From Candidatus Zixiibacteriota bacterium (GTDB lineage: Bacteria; Zixibacteria; MSB-5A5; GN15; FEB-12), in contig QNAF01000127.1 of the NCBI GenBank assembly GCA_003641405.1, forward strand, positions 1-7,413: a stretch of DNA of 7,413 nt, read 5' to 3'. Position numbers and translations under genes: made by a program. This document shows, piece by piece, positions 1-6,302 of this stretch. The notes below the pieces were generated by a model that saw only the letters and a list, made by a program, of their open reading frames with translations, had not been told where the DNA came from and searched no databases. The first letter of the stretch is position 1. Every line of letters begins with the position of its first letter.

Positions 1-237
1 CCTGACACCCGGCAGACCGTTCATAGCAGATTCAATTGGGAAAGCTATAAGCCGTTCGACCTCCTCAGGGGCCATGCCGTGTGCTTCGGCAAAGACCGGA
101 ACCATGACCGGCGAGATATCAGGGAAGGCGTCAGTTGGCAAATGTCGGTACTGGTAGATACCCAGCATGACAATCGCCACCAGGCCAATGATCAACAGGA
201 GACGGTTTCTTAGAGCAAATTCAAGCAAGGGTTTCAT
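1..237 (-). CDS. czcA: HME-RND efflux pump of CzcA type, N-terminal fragment cut by the window edge
   Basis: These are the first 79 codons of an inner-membrane RND proton antiporter that would export metal ions through a tripartite complex. The start MKPLLEFALRNRLLL leads into the first membrane helix (about residues 10-30). The family-typical start of the periplasmic porter domain follows: DAFPDISPVMVPVF, then MAPEEVERLIAFPIESAMNGLPGV. This differs clearly from the CusA-type sequence of the other pump in the window (DAIPDLSDVQIIVQ), so it is a separate subfamily and not a duplicate. The ATG at 237 has a strong AGGAGG five bases upstream and lies 10 bases after the adaptor stop, so the two are surely cotranscribed. 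The gene runs off the left edge; a full pump is about 1000-1050 residues. Substrate residues are outside the window. The His-rich adaptor next door hints at Zn, Co, Cd or Ni, but that is inference. Confidence 0.93.
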   Translation of the reverse strand, partial: MKPLLEFALRNRLLLIIGLVAIVMLGIYQYRHLPTDAFPDISPVMVPVFAEAHGMAPEEVERLIAFPIESAMNGLPGVR

Positions 238-242
238 CGCAC

Positions 243-248
243 CCTCCT
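243..248 (-). promoter_or_regulatory. Strong ribosome binding site of the czcA-like gene
   Basis: The minus strand reads TGAGGAGGGTGCGATG. AGGAGG stands five bases before the ATG at 237, and its first A is the last base of the TGA stop of the upstream adaptor gene. This fixes the pump start and indicates translational coupling of adaptor and pump. Confidence 0.85.
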
Positions 249-1279
249 CAATGTCCGTGGCCTTCATGGCCGGTGAAGGAACTGGTGATTACTTGCGCCT
301 TCAATTCAAAGGCGCCCACGGAGACATACTCAACTCCTTCGGTCAGTCCTTCAAGGATGCGAGCATGGTGGTCATCAGAGTCACCTACGATTACCTCCCT
401 GGCGACAAATTCGTCGGGTCCTTCAACTACAAAGATGACGCTTTCCTCACCTATTAGCTGTACCGCTTCTTTTTCGACTATCAGTCCCGACTCTCCGGTT
501 TTTGTAGCAACCTGGGCATGAACAAACGTACCCGGCTGCCAGAGATTGTCCGGATTAGGCAGAACGACTCGCGCCGTGTTGCTTCTGGTGAGTATGTCCA
601 GCATGGGAGTTACAAATTCAATAATGCCTGTTACTTGTTGCTTAGACCCAATCGCTGTAATAAGCACTTCCTGGCCGGTTCGGACTAAGTCAGCATCTTT
701 TGGATAGGCTGCTAAATTGACCCAAACAGTGGAAAGGTCTGCCAGGACGTAGATGCTGTTCTCCTGCGAGACATACTCACCCTTGGAGATATGCCGTGAG
801 ATGATCCAGCCTGAGATCGGTGCTTCAATCGAATATGGATTCATGCTTTCATTACTCTCGATTACCGCAACGATGTCACCGGCGTTGACATAACTGCCGA
901 CACGGTACCGTGCCTCAAGGGCGATTCCTTCAAATCGAGGAGTGATGTGAATCAGGCGATCCTCGTTGAAACCAACTTCGCCCGGCAGTTCGCTTGTCTT
1001 GACGATGTCCCCCGATGTTGCCTTTGCCAGTTCGAGACCAGCCATCTTCTGAGCCTCGGGTGATAAGTTTACTACAATGTCATGGTCATCATGATCGTGA
1101 GCATCGTGGTCATATCCGTGCGTTTCCGCTTCATGATCGTGAGTTTCCAAGACAGCCGTTGTAGCCTTATGGTCGGCTTCATGTTCGTGATCACAATCTT
1201 CGTGTCCGTCTTGAGCGAACAGCGTTGCCGATGCCAGATACAGCAACATCAGTATTAGGGGCAAAATGCGATTAGTCAT
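248..1279 (-). CDS. czcB: CzcB-like periplasmic adaptor (membrane fusion protein) with His-rich N- and C-termini
   Basis: This periplasmic adaptor would bridge the CzcA-type pump downstream and the outer-membrane channel upstream. I chose ATG 1279 (343 aa, MTNRILPLILMLL) over the in-frame ATG at 1294. It has AGGAAAG at 1285-1291 with good spacing and gives a clean signal peptide ending near SATLFA/QD. The mature N-terminus (about residues 26-66) has 11 His plus many Asp and Glu in runs such as HDHEAETHGYDHDAHDHDDH. The C-terminus ends GHEGHGH. The core shows the biotinyl-lipoyl halves (VGSYVNAGDIVAVIESNES and APISGWIISRHISKGEYV), then the adaptor motif VLADLSTVWVNL and a beta-barrel. The two lipoyl halves are only about ten residues apart, so the long helical hairpin of CusB-type adaptors is absent. 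His-rich tails fit divalent metal capture in the periplasm, but the substrate is inferred. Confidence 0.9.
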   Translation of the reverse strand: MTNRILPLILMLLYLASATLFAQDGHEDCDHEHEADHKATTAVLETHDHEAETHGYDHDAHDHDDHDIVVNLSPEAQKMAGLELAKATSGDIVKTSELPGEVGFNEDRLIHITPRFEGIALEARYRVGSYVNAGDIVAVIESNESMNPYSIEAPISGWIISRHISKGEYVSQENSIYVLADLSTVWVNLAAYPKDADLVRTGQEVLITAIGSKQQVTGIIEFVTPMLDILTRSNTARVVLPNPDNLWQPGTFVHAQVATKTGESGLIVEKEAVQLIGEESVIFVVEGPDEFVAREVIVGDSDDHHARILEGLTEGVEYVSVGAFELKAQVITSSFTGHEGHGH

Positions 1280-2585
1280 TGTTTCTTTCCTCATGAGCCT
1301 GAAGGATCATTCCTCCCAGCTGTTCCAGTGCAATAATCTGCTCGCGAAGGGCGAGCACTATGTCATTACGTTCGAATTTTAGTTCCACCAATGCCCGATT
1401 CGCCTCCAGGAGATTGGTGTAGGGCAAACGACCTGACTGATACAGAATCTGTATCGTCCGATAAGCCTCTTCGGCCGTTGGAAGCAATTCTTCCTCCAGG
1501 GCGGTGCGGCGGTGGTTCAGTTGCCTCAGATGAGCCACGCCGGAAGCAAGTGCCGCGGTACTCTCCAGGTGTGCTTGTTGGCGCTCGAAATCGACCTGTT
1601 GGATTTCGGCGTCAAGGCTCTGTAGAGTGCCGCGATTCTGATTGCGAAACGGTAACGGCAGGGCCAGACCAAACACAAAAGAACTGGATCCATCGGCAGC
1701 CAGTCGTTTGTAGCCACCGCTCAAAGTGAGGTTAGGTTTGGATTCGGCAGCCACCAGATATCGCTCCGCATTCAATTGTTCCTGGTGACGGTCCAAAGCC
1801 AGCAATTCTCGAGTCGAGTCAGCCATAGACTCCGAGATTTGGCTCAACACGGTTTCGAAATCCGGCTCGGCGGGCACAACCACTTTGACTCCGATGGAAT
1901 CACCCGTCCATAATGATGCCAGGGAGATCTGGGCGGTCTCAATTTCCAGAGCCGCGTCTGCCCTGGCTAGCCTTGCACGTTGTTGCTCTAGCTGAGCCAG
2001 AAGCAGCTCTGATTCAAGTGCCGCCCCTTTGTCGATTCGTTTCTGCATCGTGGCCACAATATCATTCGCCAGCCCGATAGAAATGTCTGAGAGGTCTAAC
2101 CATTCCTGGGCATGAGCCAGCCGGTAATAGCGCGCCCGCGTCTCCAGATAGAGGTCAAAAGCGGTCACCCTGACATCAAATTCAGTCGCCTGCCATACAG
2201 CCTCAGCCACTTTCCTTCGAGCGCCTCGCTGGCCGAAAAGCTCGAACTCCTGAGACAGAGAGACTCCGATTTCAGATTCGTCAAAACCGGGAGTTTCCCA
2301 GGTCACTCCGCCAAATTCAGCCTCAAGCTCCGGGTTGGGCCGAACTCCGGCCTGGATTATCCCCCCCTGCGCTGCCTCACGCCTCAGATCGAGAGACGCC
2401 AGCAGCGGGTTTCGGGCAGCCACCAAGTGTAATACTGCTTGGAGCGTCAAGGCCGAATCGTCGATTCCGGCCGTTGACTCCGTGCCAAACGGAGCCTCCC
2501 AACGGTCAGATCCGCTTGCCGGTTCGGTCATGATCGATAGCAGTGGTAGCGTCAAAATCACCGATATATGCAGTAGTCCTTTCAT
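1272..2585 (-). CDS. czcC: TolC-family outer-membrane factor, CzcC/CusC-like
   Basis: This 437-residue outer-membrane channel protein would form a trimeric barrel and periplasmic tunnel as the exit duct of a metal RND complex. A signal peptide (MKGLLHISVILTLPLLSIM, cleavage near residue 25) has no lipobox cysteine, unlike lipidated CusC. The two family repeats are visible. The first begins LTLQAVLHLVAARNPLLASL (47-66) and continues with GVRPNPELEAEFGG (80-93) and SQEFELFGQRGARR. The second has AAESKPNLTLSGGYKR (279-294), the strand signature FGLALPLPFRNQNRG (305-319) and a long coiled coil to about 425 containing YQSGRLPYTNLLEANRAL. Length is normal for the family. ATG 2585 has GGAG at 2594-2597, eight bases upstream. 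It overlaps the CzcB-like adaptor gene by eight bases. It is the only channel gene in view, so it may also serve CusBA; that is inference. Confidence 0.92.
   Translation of the reverse strand: MKGLLHISVILTLPLLSIMTEPASGSDRWEAPFGTESTAGIDDSALTLQAVLHLVAARNPLLASLDLRREAAQGGIIQAGVRPNPELEAEFGGVTWETPGFDESEIGVSLSQEFELFGQRGARRKVAEAVWQATEFDVRVTAFDLYLETRARYYRLAHAQEWLDLSDISIGLANDIVATMQKRIDKGAALESELLLAQLEQQRARLARADAALEIETAQISLASLWTGDSIGVKVVVPAEPDFETVLSQISESMADSTRELLALDRHQEQLNAERYLVAAESKPNLTLSGGYKRLAADGSSSFVFGLALPLPFRNQNRGTLQSLDAEIQQVDFERQQAHLESTAALASGVAHLRQLNHRRTALEEELLPTAEEAYRTIQILYQSGRLPYTNLLEANRALVELKFERNDIVLALREQIIALEQLGGMILQAHEERNND
1285..1291 (-). promoter_or_regulatory. Ribosome binding site deciding the start of the CzcB-like adaptor
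   Basis: The minus strand reads GAGGAAAGAAACAATGACTAA. The AGGAAAG lies inside the end of the outer-membrane factor gene, five bases before ATG 1279. That ATG overlaps the previous gene's TAA by eight bases. The alternative ATG at 1294 lies immediately upstream of this site and shares its sequence, so it would lack this Shine-Dalgarno. Confidence 0.75.
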
Positions 2586-2593
2586 TTACTTCA

Positions 2594-2597
2594 CTCC
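2594..2597 (-). promoter_or_regulatory. Ribosome binding site of the outer-membrane factor gene
   Basis: The minus strand reads GTGGAGTGAAGTAAATG. GGAG stands eight bases before ATG 2585, which supports this start. The gene therefore has its own initiation site and is not coupled by overlap to the small gene 98 bases upstream. Confidence 0.65.
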
Positions 2598-2616
2598 ACT
2601 AAAATTACAGTTATTG

Positions 2617-2652
2617 CTGGAATGCACCCCGGGGGCGGGATATCCCAACCAG
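2617..2652. repeat. Cluster of nested palindromes in the gap before the outer-membrane factor gene
   Basis: The 98-base gap between the Cys-rich gene and the outer-membrane factor gene holds two perfect palindromes close together: CCCCGGGG (2627-2634) and GGGATATCCC (2637-2646). Both are enclosed by CTGG (2617-2620) and its complement CCAG (2649-2652). In RNA, GGG-AUAU-CCC can form a small hairpin. No T-run follows on the minus strand, so it does not look like an intrinsic terminator. It could be an operator, an mRNA structure or processing site, or chance in a GC-rich patch. Confidence 0.4.
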
Positions 2653-2683
2653 TTAGATCAGTTTTGGTGTTGTAATGAAAGGA

Positions 2684-3100
2684 TCAACAGAGAAGAACTG
2701 TTACAGTCGTAGCCATTGGGACAGCCGGTTTCTCACCGGCAACTATTGTCCGGGCATGACTGGAGCAACGATCGGAGATCGACCCTTGATCGTCAGAGGA
2801 AATAGCCTGGTGAAGGGCGGCAGTTGCCATGATTGGCCCATCGGTGCCCCTGAAGCGTTGCCACAACCGGGGACTGTCAAGGGGAATATCCGAACAGCCA
2901 GCGCAGTTGTGGTCAGAATCCTCTCTCTCCGGTGCCGGTGTAGAACACTCGGTGTCACAGCAGGTGTTAAGATGAACCGTCTCGATCTTAACGTGGCCCG
3001 AGTCGCCCAAACAAAGTACCTGGCTGGAACTGCTCACGTAGAGACCAAAGCCCAGTAGAAGGCAGAGTGGCCAAGCGACTAATTTTCGAATAAAGATCAT
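2684..3100 (-). CDS. Small exported Cys-rich protein of unknown function at the head of the second efflux unit
   Basis: This 138-residue protein matches no family I can name with confidence. A hydrophobic N-terminus (residues 7-22, LVAWPLCLLLGFGLYV) looks like a signal peptide or membrane anchor. The exported part starts with LCLGDSGHVKIE (29-40), followed by CCDTEC (47-52) and CAGCSDIPL (66-74). It has nine cysteines, at 13, 30, 47, 48, 52, 66, 69, 112 and 138, plus His at 36, 43, 64, 97 and 115. The C-terminus is a short hydrophobic TVTVLLC. The Cys pattern suggests a metal-binding or redox role in the periplasm, and from memory similar short unnamed exported proteins occur beside metal RND genes. 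It is on the operon strand, between cusA and the channel gene. The ATG at 3100 has only a weak AGG (3106-3108) and sits just after a promoter. It is probably a real gene; its function is unknown. Confidence 0.72.
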   Translation of the reverse strand: MIFIRKLVAWPLCLLLGFGLYVSSSSQVLCLGDSGHVKIETVHLNTCCDTECSTPAPEREDSDHNCAGCSDIPLDSPRLWQRFRGTDGPIMATAALHQAISSDDQGSISDRCSSHARTIVAGEKPAVPMATTVTVLLC

Positions 3101-3108
3101 AATAGCCT

Positions 3109-3136
3109 AATATAACAAAAAACGCTGTTTTGTCAA
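3109..3136 (-). promoter_or_regulatory. Sigma70-type promoter for the second efflux unit
   Basis: On the minus strand the gap after cusA has a perfect -35 TTGACA (3131-3136), a 16-base spacer and a -10 TATATT (3109-3114), four of six matches to TATAAT with the key first, second and last bases kept. Transcription would begin near 3102, only about two bases before the ATG at 3100. The mRNA would then be leaderless or nearly so. It would drive the Cys-rich gene and the czcCBA-like genes independently of cusBA. Confidence 0.6.
3115..3133. promoter_or_regulatory. Possible operator: inverted repeat across the promoter spacer
   Basis: ACAAAA (3115-3120) and TTTTGT (3128-3133) form a perfect six-base inverted repeat around seven bases. 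It covers the spacer and the edge of the -35 box, where a dimeric repressor or activator would contact DNA. The arms are AT-rich and short, so chance is possible. The 16-base spacer is not the stretched 19-20 bases typical of MerR-family targets such as CueR sites. Confidence 0.3.
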
Positions 3137-3179
3137 TGGCCTTCCGCCGCTCAGGATTGCGCGGAGTCGCCATATCTCC

Positions 3180-6100
3180 TTACTTGGTGGGATTACTCCG
3201 ATACAGGTTTCTGACCTTTGCCAGATAGAACAGCATCGGTACGATAATCAAAGTCAGGACTGTTGAAGACACCAATCCACCGACCATCGGGGCCGCGATA
3301 CGCTGCATCACTTCCGATCCGGTGCCGTGACCAAGCATAATCGGCAGCAACGCCAGTATGGTAGTGGCTACGGTCATTAGCTTGGGGCGGACTCGTTCGA
3401 CCGCTCCCTCCATGACCGCTGCTTGCAAGTCGGTCAGTGTATTCAGACGTTTCTGTTCCCGATACCTTCTGACAGCTTCCTCCAGGTAGACCAGCATGAC
3501 TACTCCGGTCTCTGCCGCCAGACCGGCCAGAGCAATGAAACCAACATACACCGCCACGGATGAATTGAAGCCGTACAGGTAGAAGAACCAGATGCCGCCG
3601 ACCAATGCGAACGGCAGCGACAGGATAACGATCAGGCAGTCGGTAAGATTCTTGAAGTGCAGATACAACAGCAAGAATATGACAAACAATGTCAGTGGCA
3701 CAATGACCCTCAACTTCTCGGCCACTGCCTGCATGTTTTCATACTGTCCCGACCAGATTATGCTGTAGCCGACTGGTAGTGTCACTGACGCCTCGACAAC
3801 CCGGCGTGCGGTCGCGACATAACTGCCAACATCGATGTCCTTCAGGTCAACAAATACCCAGGCGGTTGGTCGGGCGTTCTCGGACTTGATCATGGCGGCG
3901 CCCTTGCTGAATCCGAGCGTAGCTATCTGGCCCAGTGGAACATTGCCACCGCCCGGTGTTGGGATCAGAACTCGGCGCATGGCTTCGGGGTTATCCCGAA
4001 GCTCCCGCGGGTAACGGACGCTTATCGGGTAGCGCTCACGACCTTCGACCGTCGATGCGAAGCTCATACCTCCGATGGCTGTTTTGATAACATCCTGGAC
4101 ATCAGCGACAGTGAGGCCGAGCGCTGCCGCCTTGAAGCGGTCTATATCCACGTCCAGATAGTTACCTCCGGTGACGCGTTCGGCATAGGCTGACCTGGTT
4201 CCGGGCAGGGGTTTTACTACCGTTTCGATCCTCTGAGCAATTGCTGTCAGGCTATCCAGGTCAGGCCCCATCACCTTGATGCCGACCGGTGTTTTGATAC
4301 CGGTGGCCAGCATGTCAATCCTGGTCTTGATGGGCATTGTCCAGGCGTTGGTAAGACCTGGGAACTGAATAGCCGCGTCCAGCGAGTCCACCAGCATCTC
4401 CGGTGTCAGTCCGGTGCGCCACTGATCGGGTGGCTTGAGCATGATGGTGGTTTCAAGCATCGTCAGGGGAGCCGGATCAGTAGCAGTCTGGGCACGGCCC
4501 ACCTTACCAAACACCCGTTCGACTTCCGGAAACGACTTGATGATACGATCGGTCTGTTGGAGTAGTTCTTTCGCCTTGCCTACCGAGATGCCGGGCAGGG
4601 TTGTCGGCATGTAGAGCAAATCACCTTCGTATAACGGCGGCATGAATTCGGATCCAATACGGCTTAGCGGTATGATTGTAACAGCCATGATCACAATGGT
4701 TACAAGAATGACAATCAGTTTATGTCTCAGGGCGAAGCTGATAACCGGTCGATACAATGCGATGCTTACGCGGGAGATAGGATTACGGCTCTCCGGTCGT
4801 ATCTTTCCTTTCATGAATAGGGCGATGAGGGCTGGTATCAGTGTGATTGAGAGAAGGGCCGAGGCAGCCATCGCAAAAGTCTTGGTGTAGGCCAGAGGTT
4901 TGAACAGGCGGCCGGACTGACCCTCCAGCACCAGCACCGGCAGGAAAGAGATCGTGATTATCAGTAATGAGAAGAACAGCGCCGGGCCAACCTCGCGTGC
5001 CGAATCAAGTATGATTTGAAGCCGCGGTTTCTTGTCGCGATAGCGCTCCAGGTGTTTGTGGGCATTCTCTACCATGACCAGCGAAGCATCGACCATGACT
5101 CCAATGGCAATGGCGATTCCTCCCAGTGACATAATGTTGGCATTGATACCCATGAGATGCATGACCAGCAGGGATAACAAAACTCCGGTGGGCAGGGTTA
5201 CTACGGCAATAAGCGTTGAACGGACGTGCAGAAGGAAGAGGAGTGTGATCAGCATGACGACGATCATTTCCTTGGCGAGCGTGCCGACCAGATTGCCGAC
5301 AGCAGCGTCAATCAATTGGGAACGGTCGTAGACAGGGACGATTGTTACGCCTTCAGGGAGTCCGGCTGAAAGTTCAGACAGTTTCTGCTTTACGCGTTCG
5401 ATTACTTCGCGGGCGTTGTCGCCCCAGCGCATGACTATGATTCCGCCAACGGTCTCGCCTTTACCGTCAAGCTCCGCAACACCTCGGCGAATCTCCGGGC
5501 CAAACTGAATGTTGGCTACTGACGACAACAAAACGGGTGGGCCGTCCTTAGGCGAGTGTACCGGTACGTTCCGCAGGTCTTCGAGATCGCCTATATACGC
5601 CTGGCTGCGCACCATGAACTCGGTCTCTGCTAATTCCAGTAGCCGTCCGCCGACTGCTCCGGTGGATCGCTTGACAGCCATGATAACGTGCTTGATAGGA
5701 ATACCGTAGAACTCCAGTTTGCGAGGGTCGACTTCAATCTGGTACTGGCGTACGAAACCGCCAACCGAAGCCACTTCCGAGACACCGGGCACCGACGACA
5801 ACTCGTACTTCAGGAACCAGTCCTGTATCGAACGAAGTTCAGCCAGGTCATGTTGATCGGTGGTGTCCACCAGTGCATACTGGTAGACCCATCCCACGCC
5901 GGTCGCATCGGGGCCGAGCTGCGGAGATGCGTTCTTGGGGAGTCGTCCGGATACTTGAGAGAGGTATTCCAAAACGCGGCTTCGCGCCCAATAGATGTCG
6001 GTGCCGTCTTCAAAGATTACATAAACAAACGACAGCCCAAAGTATGAGAAGCCTCGCACGCTCTTTGCTTTGGGTACGGCCAGAAGTGCGGTGGACAGGG

Positions 6101-6302
6101 GATAGGTTACCTGGTCTTCGACCACCTGTGGTGGTTGCCCCAGGTATTCGGTCTGGACGATAATTTGAACGTCCGATAGATCGGGGATGGCATCGACCGC
6201 GATTTCACCCGCGGCATACAATCCCGCCAACAGCAGGACTGCTGTGATCGCCAGAACCAGCCAGCGGTTATTGATCGAGTACTCGATAATCTTACTGGTC
6301 AT
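3180..6302 (-). CDS. cusA: CusA-type Cu(I)/Ag(I) RND efflux pump, complete
   Basis: This 1040-residue inner-membrane proton antiporter takes Cu(I) or Ag(I) from the periplasm or cytoplasm and passes it to the outer-membrane channel. About twelve membrane helices are visible: one near 13-32, a block at 343-548, and a block at 868-1029. Two large periplasmic porter domains lie between them. Aligned from memory with E. coli CusA, the metal-site methionines M573, M623 and M672 are kept here as M565 (DLLYMPTTLPG), M615 (APLTMLETT) and M664 (RIDMLATGIK). E559 and D609 of the cleft are also kept. The proton-relay D405, E939 and K984 appear as D405 (GVMVDASLVMVENAH), E931 (AAETGVVM) and K974 (VRPKLMT). 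Relay-path methionines M391, M403 and M410 are present. ATG 6302 has GGAG at 6310-6313 and overlaps the cusB stop by 11 bases. There is no frameshift or truncation. Confidence 0.97.
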   Translation of the reverse strand: MTSKIIEYSINNRWLVLAITAVLLLAGLYAAGEIAVDAIPDLSDVQIIVQTEYLGQPPQVVEDQVTYPLSTALLAVPKAKSVRGFSYFGLSFVYVIFEDGTDIYWARSRVLEYLSQVSGRLPKNASPQLGPDATGVGWVYQYALVDTTDQHDLAELRSIQDWFLKYELSSVPGVSEVASVGGFVRQYQIEVDPRKLEFYGIPIKHVIMAVKRSTGAVGGRLLELAETEFMVRSQAYIGDLEDLRNVPVHSPKDGPPVLLSSVANIQFGPEIRRGVAELDGKGETVGGIIVMRWGDNAREVIERVKQKLSELSAGLPEGVTIVPVYDRSQLIDAAVGNLVGTLAKEMIVVMLITLLFLLHVRSTLIAVVTLPTGVLLSLLVMHLMGINANIMSLGGIAIAIGVMVDASLVMVENAHKHLERYRDKKPRLQIILDSAREVGPALFFSLLIITISFLPVLVLEGQSGRLFKPLAYTKTFAMAASALLSITLIPALIALFMKGKIRPESRNPISRVSIALYRPVISFALRHKLIVILVTIVIMAVTIIPLSRIGSEFMPPLYEGDLLYMPTTLPGISVGKAKELLQQTDRIIKSFPEVERVFGKVGRAQTATDPAPLTMLETTIMLKPPDQWRTGLTPEMLVDSLDAAIQFPGLTNAWTMPIKTRIDMLATGIKTPVGIKVMGPDLDSLTAIAQRIETVVKPLPGTRSAYAERVTGGNYLDVDIDRFKAAALGLTVADVQDVIKTAIGGMSFASTVEGRERYPISVRYPRELRDNPEAMRRVLIPTPGGGNVPLGQIATLGFSKGAAMIKSENARPTAWVFVDLKDIDVGSYVATARRVVEASVTLPVGYSIIWSGQYENMQAVAEKLRVIVPLTLFVIFLLLYLHFKNLTDCLIVILSLPFALVGGIWFFYLYGFNSSVAVYVGFIALAGLAAETGVVMLVYLEEAVRRYREQKRLNTLTDLQAAVMEGAVERVRPKLMTVATTILALLPIMLGHGTGSEVMQRIAAPMVGGLVSSTVLTLIIVPMLFYLAKVRNLYRSNPTK

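Noticed and set aside
1279..1294. Longer adaptor start at ATG 1294
   Set aside because: It lacks its own Shine-Dalgarno and places charged residues (MRKETM) ahead of an already complete signal peptide.
2335..3058. Two overlapping plus-strand open frames (2335-2712 and 2675-3058) opposite the channel start and the Cys-rich gene
   Set aside because: There is no good ribosome site, the composition is low-information and rich in Ser, Arg and Gly, and no motif is seen. The minus-strand Cys-rich frame has a signal peptide, CxxC motifs, a promoter and operon orientation, so it is preferred.
3109..3136. MerR/CueR-type copper promoter
   Set aside because: The spacer is 16 bases rather than 19-20, and the CueR-like dyad sequence is not seen.
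2988..3173. Minus-strand 61-codon frame starting just after the cusA stop, with AGGAG before its ATG
   Set aside because: The Shine-Dalgarno is only about two bases from the ATG, too close for normal initiation. The frame runs through the promoter and overlaps the Cys-rich gene in another frame. A leader peptide is conceivable but nothing in the sequence supports it.
3101..3179. Intrinsic terminator after cusA
   Set aside because: TCCGC and GCGGA could pair around a 13-base loop, but no T-run follows directly. The minus-strand T-run at 3117-3122 is too far away and has no GC hairpin before it.
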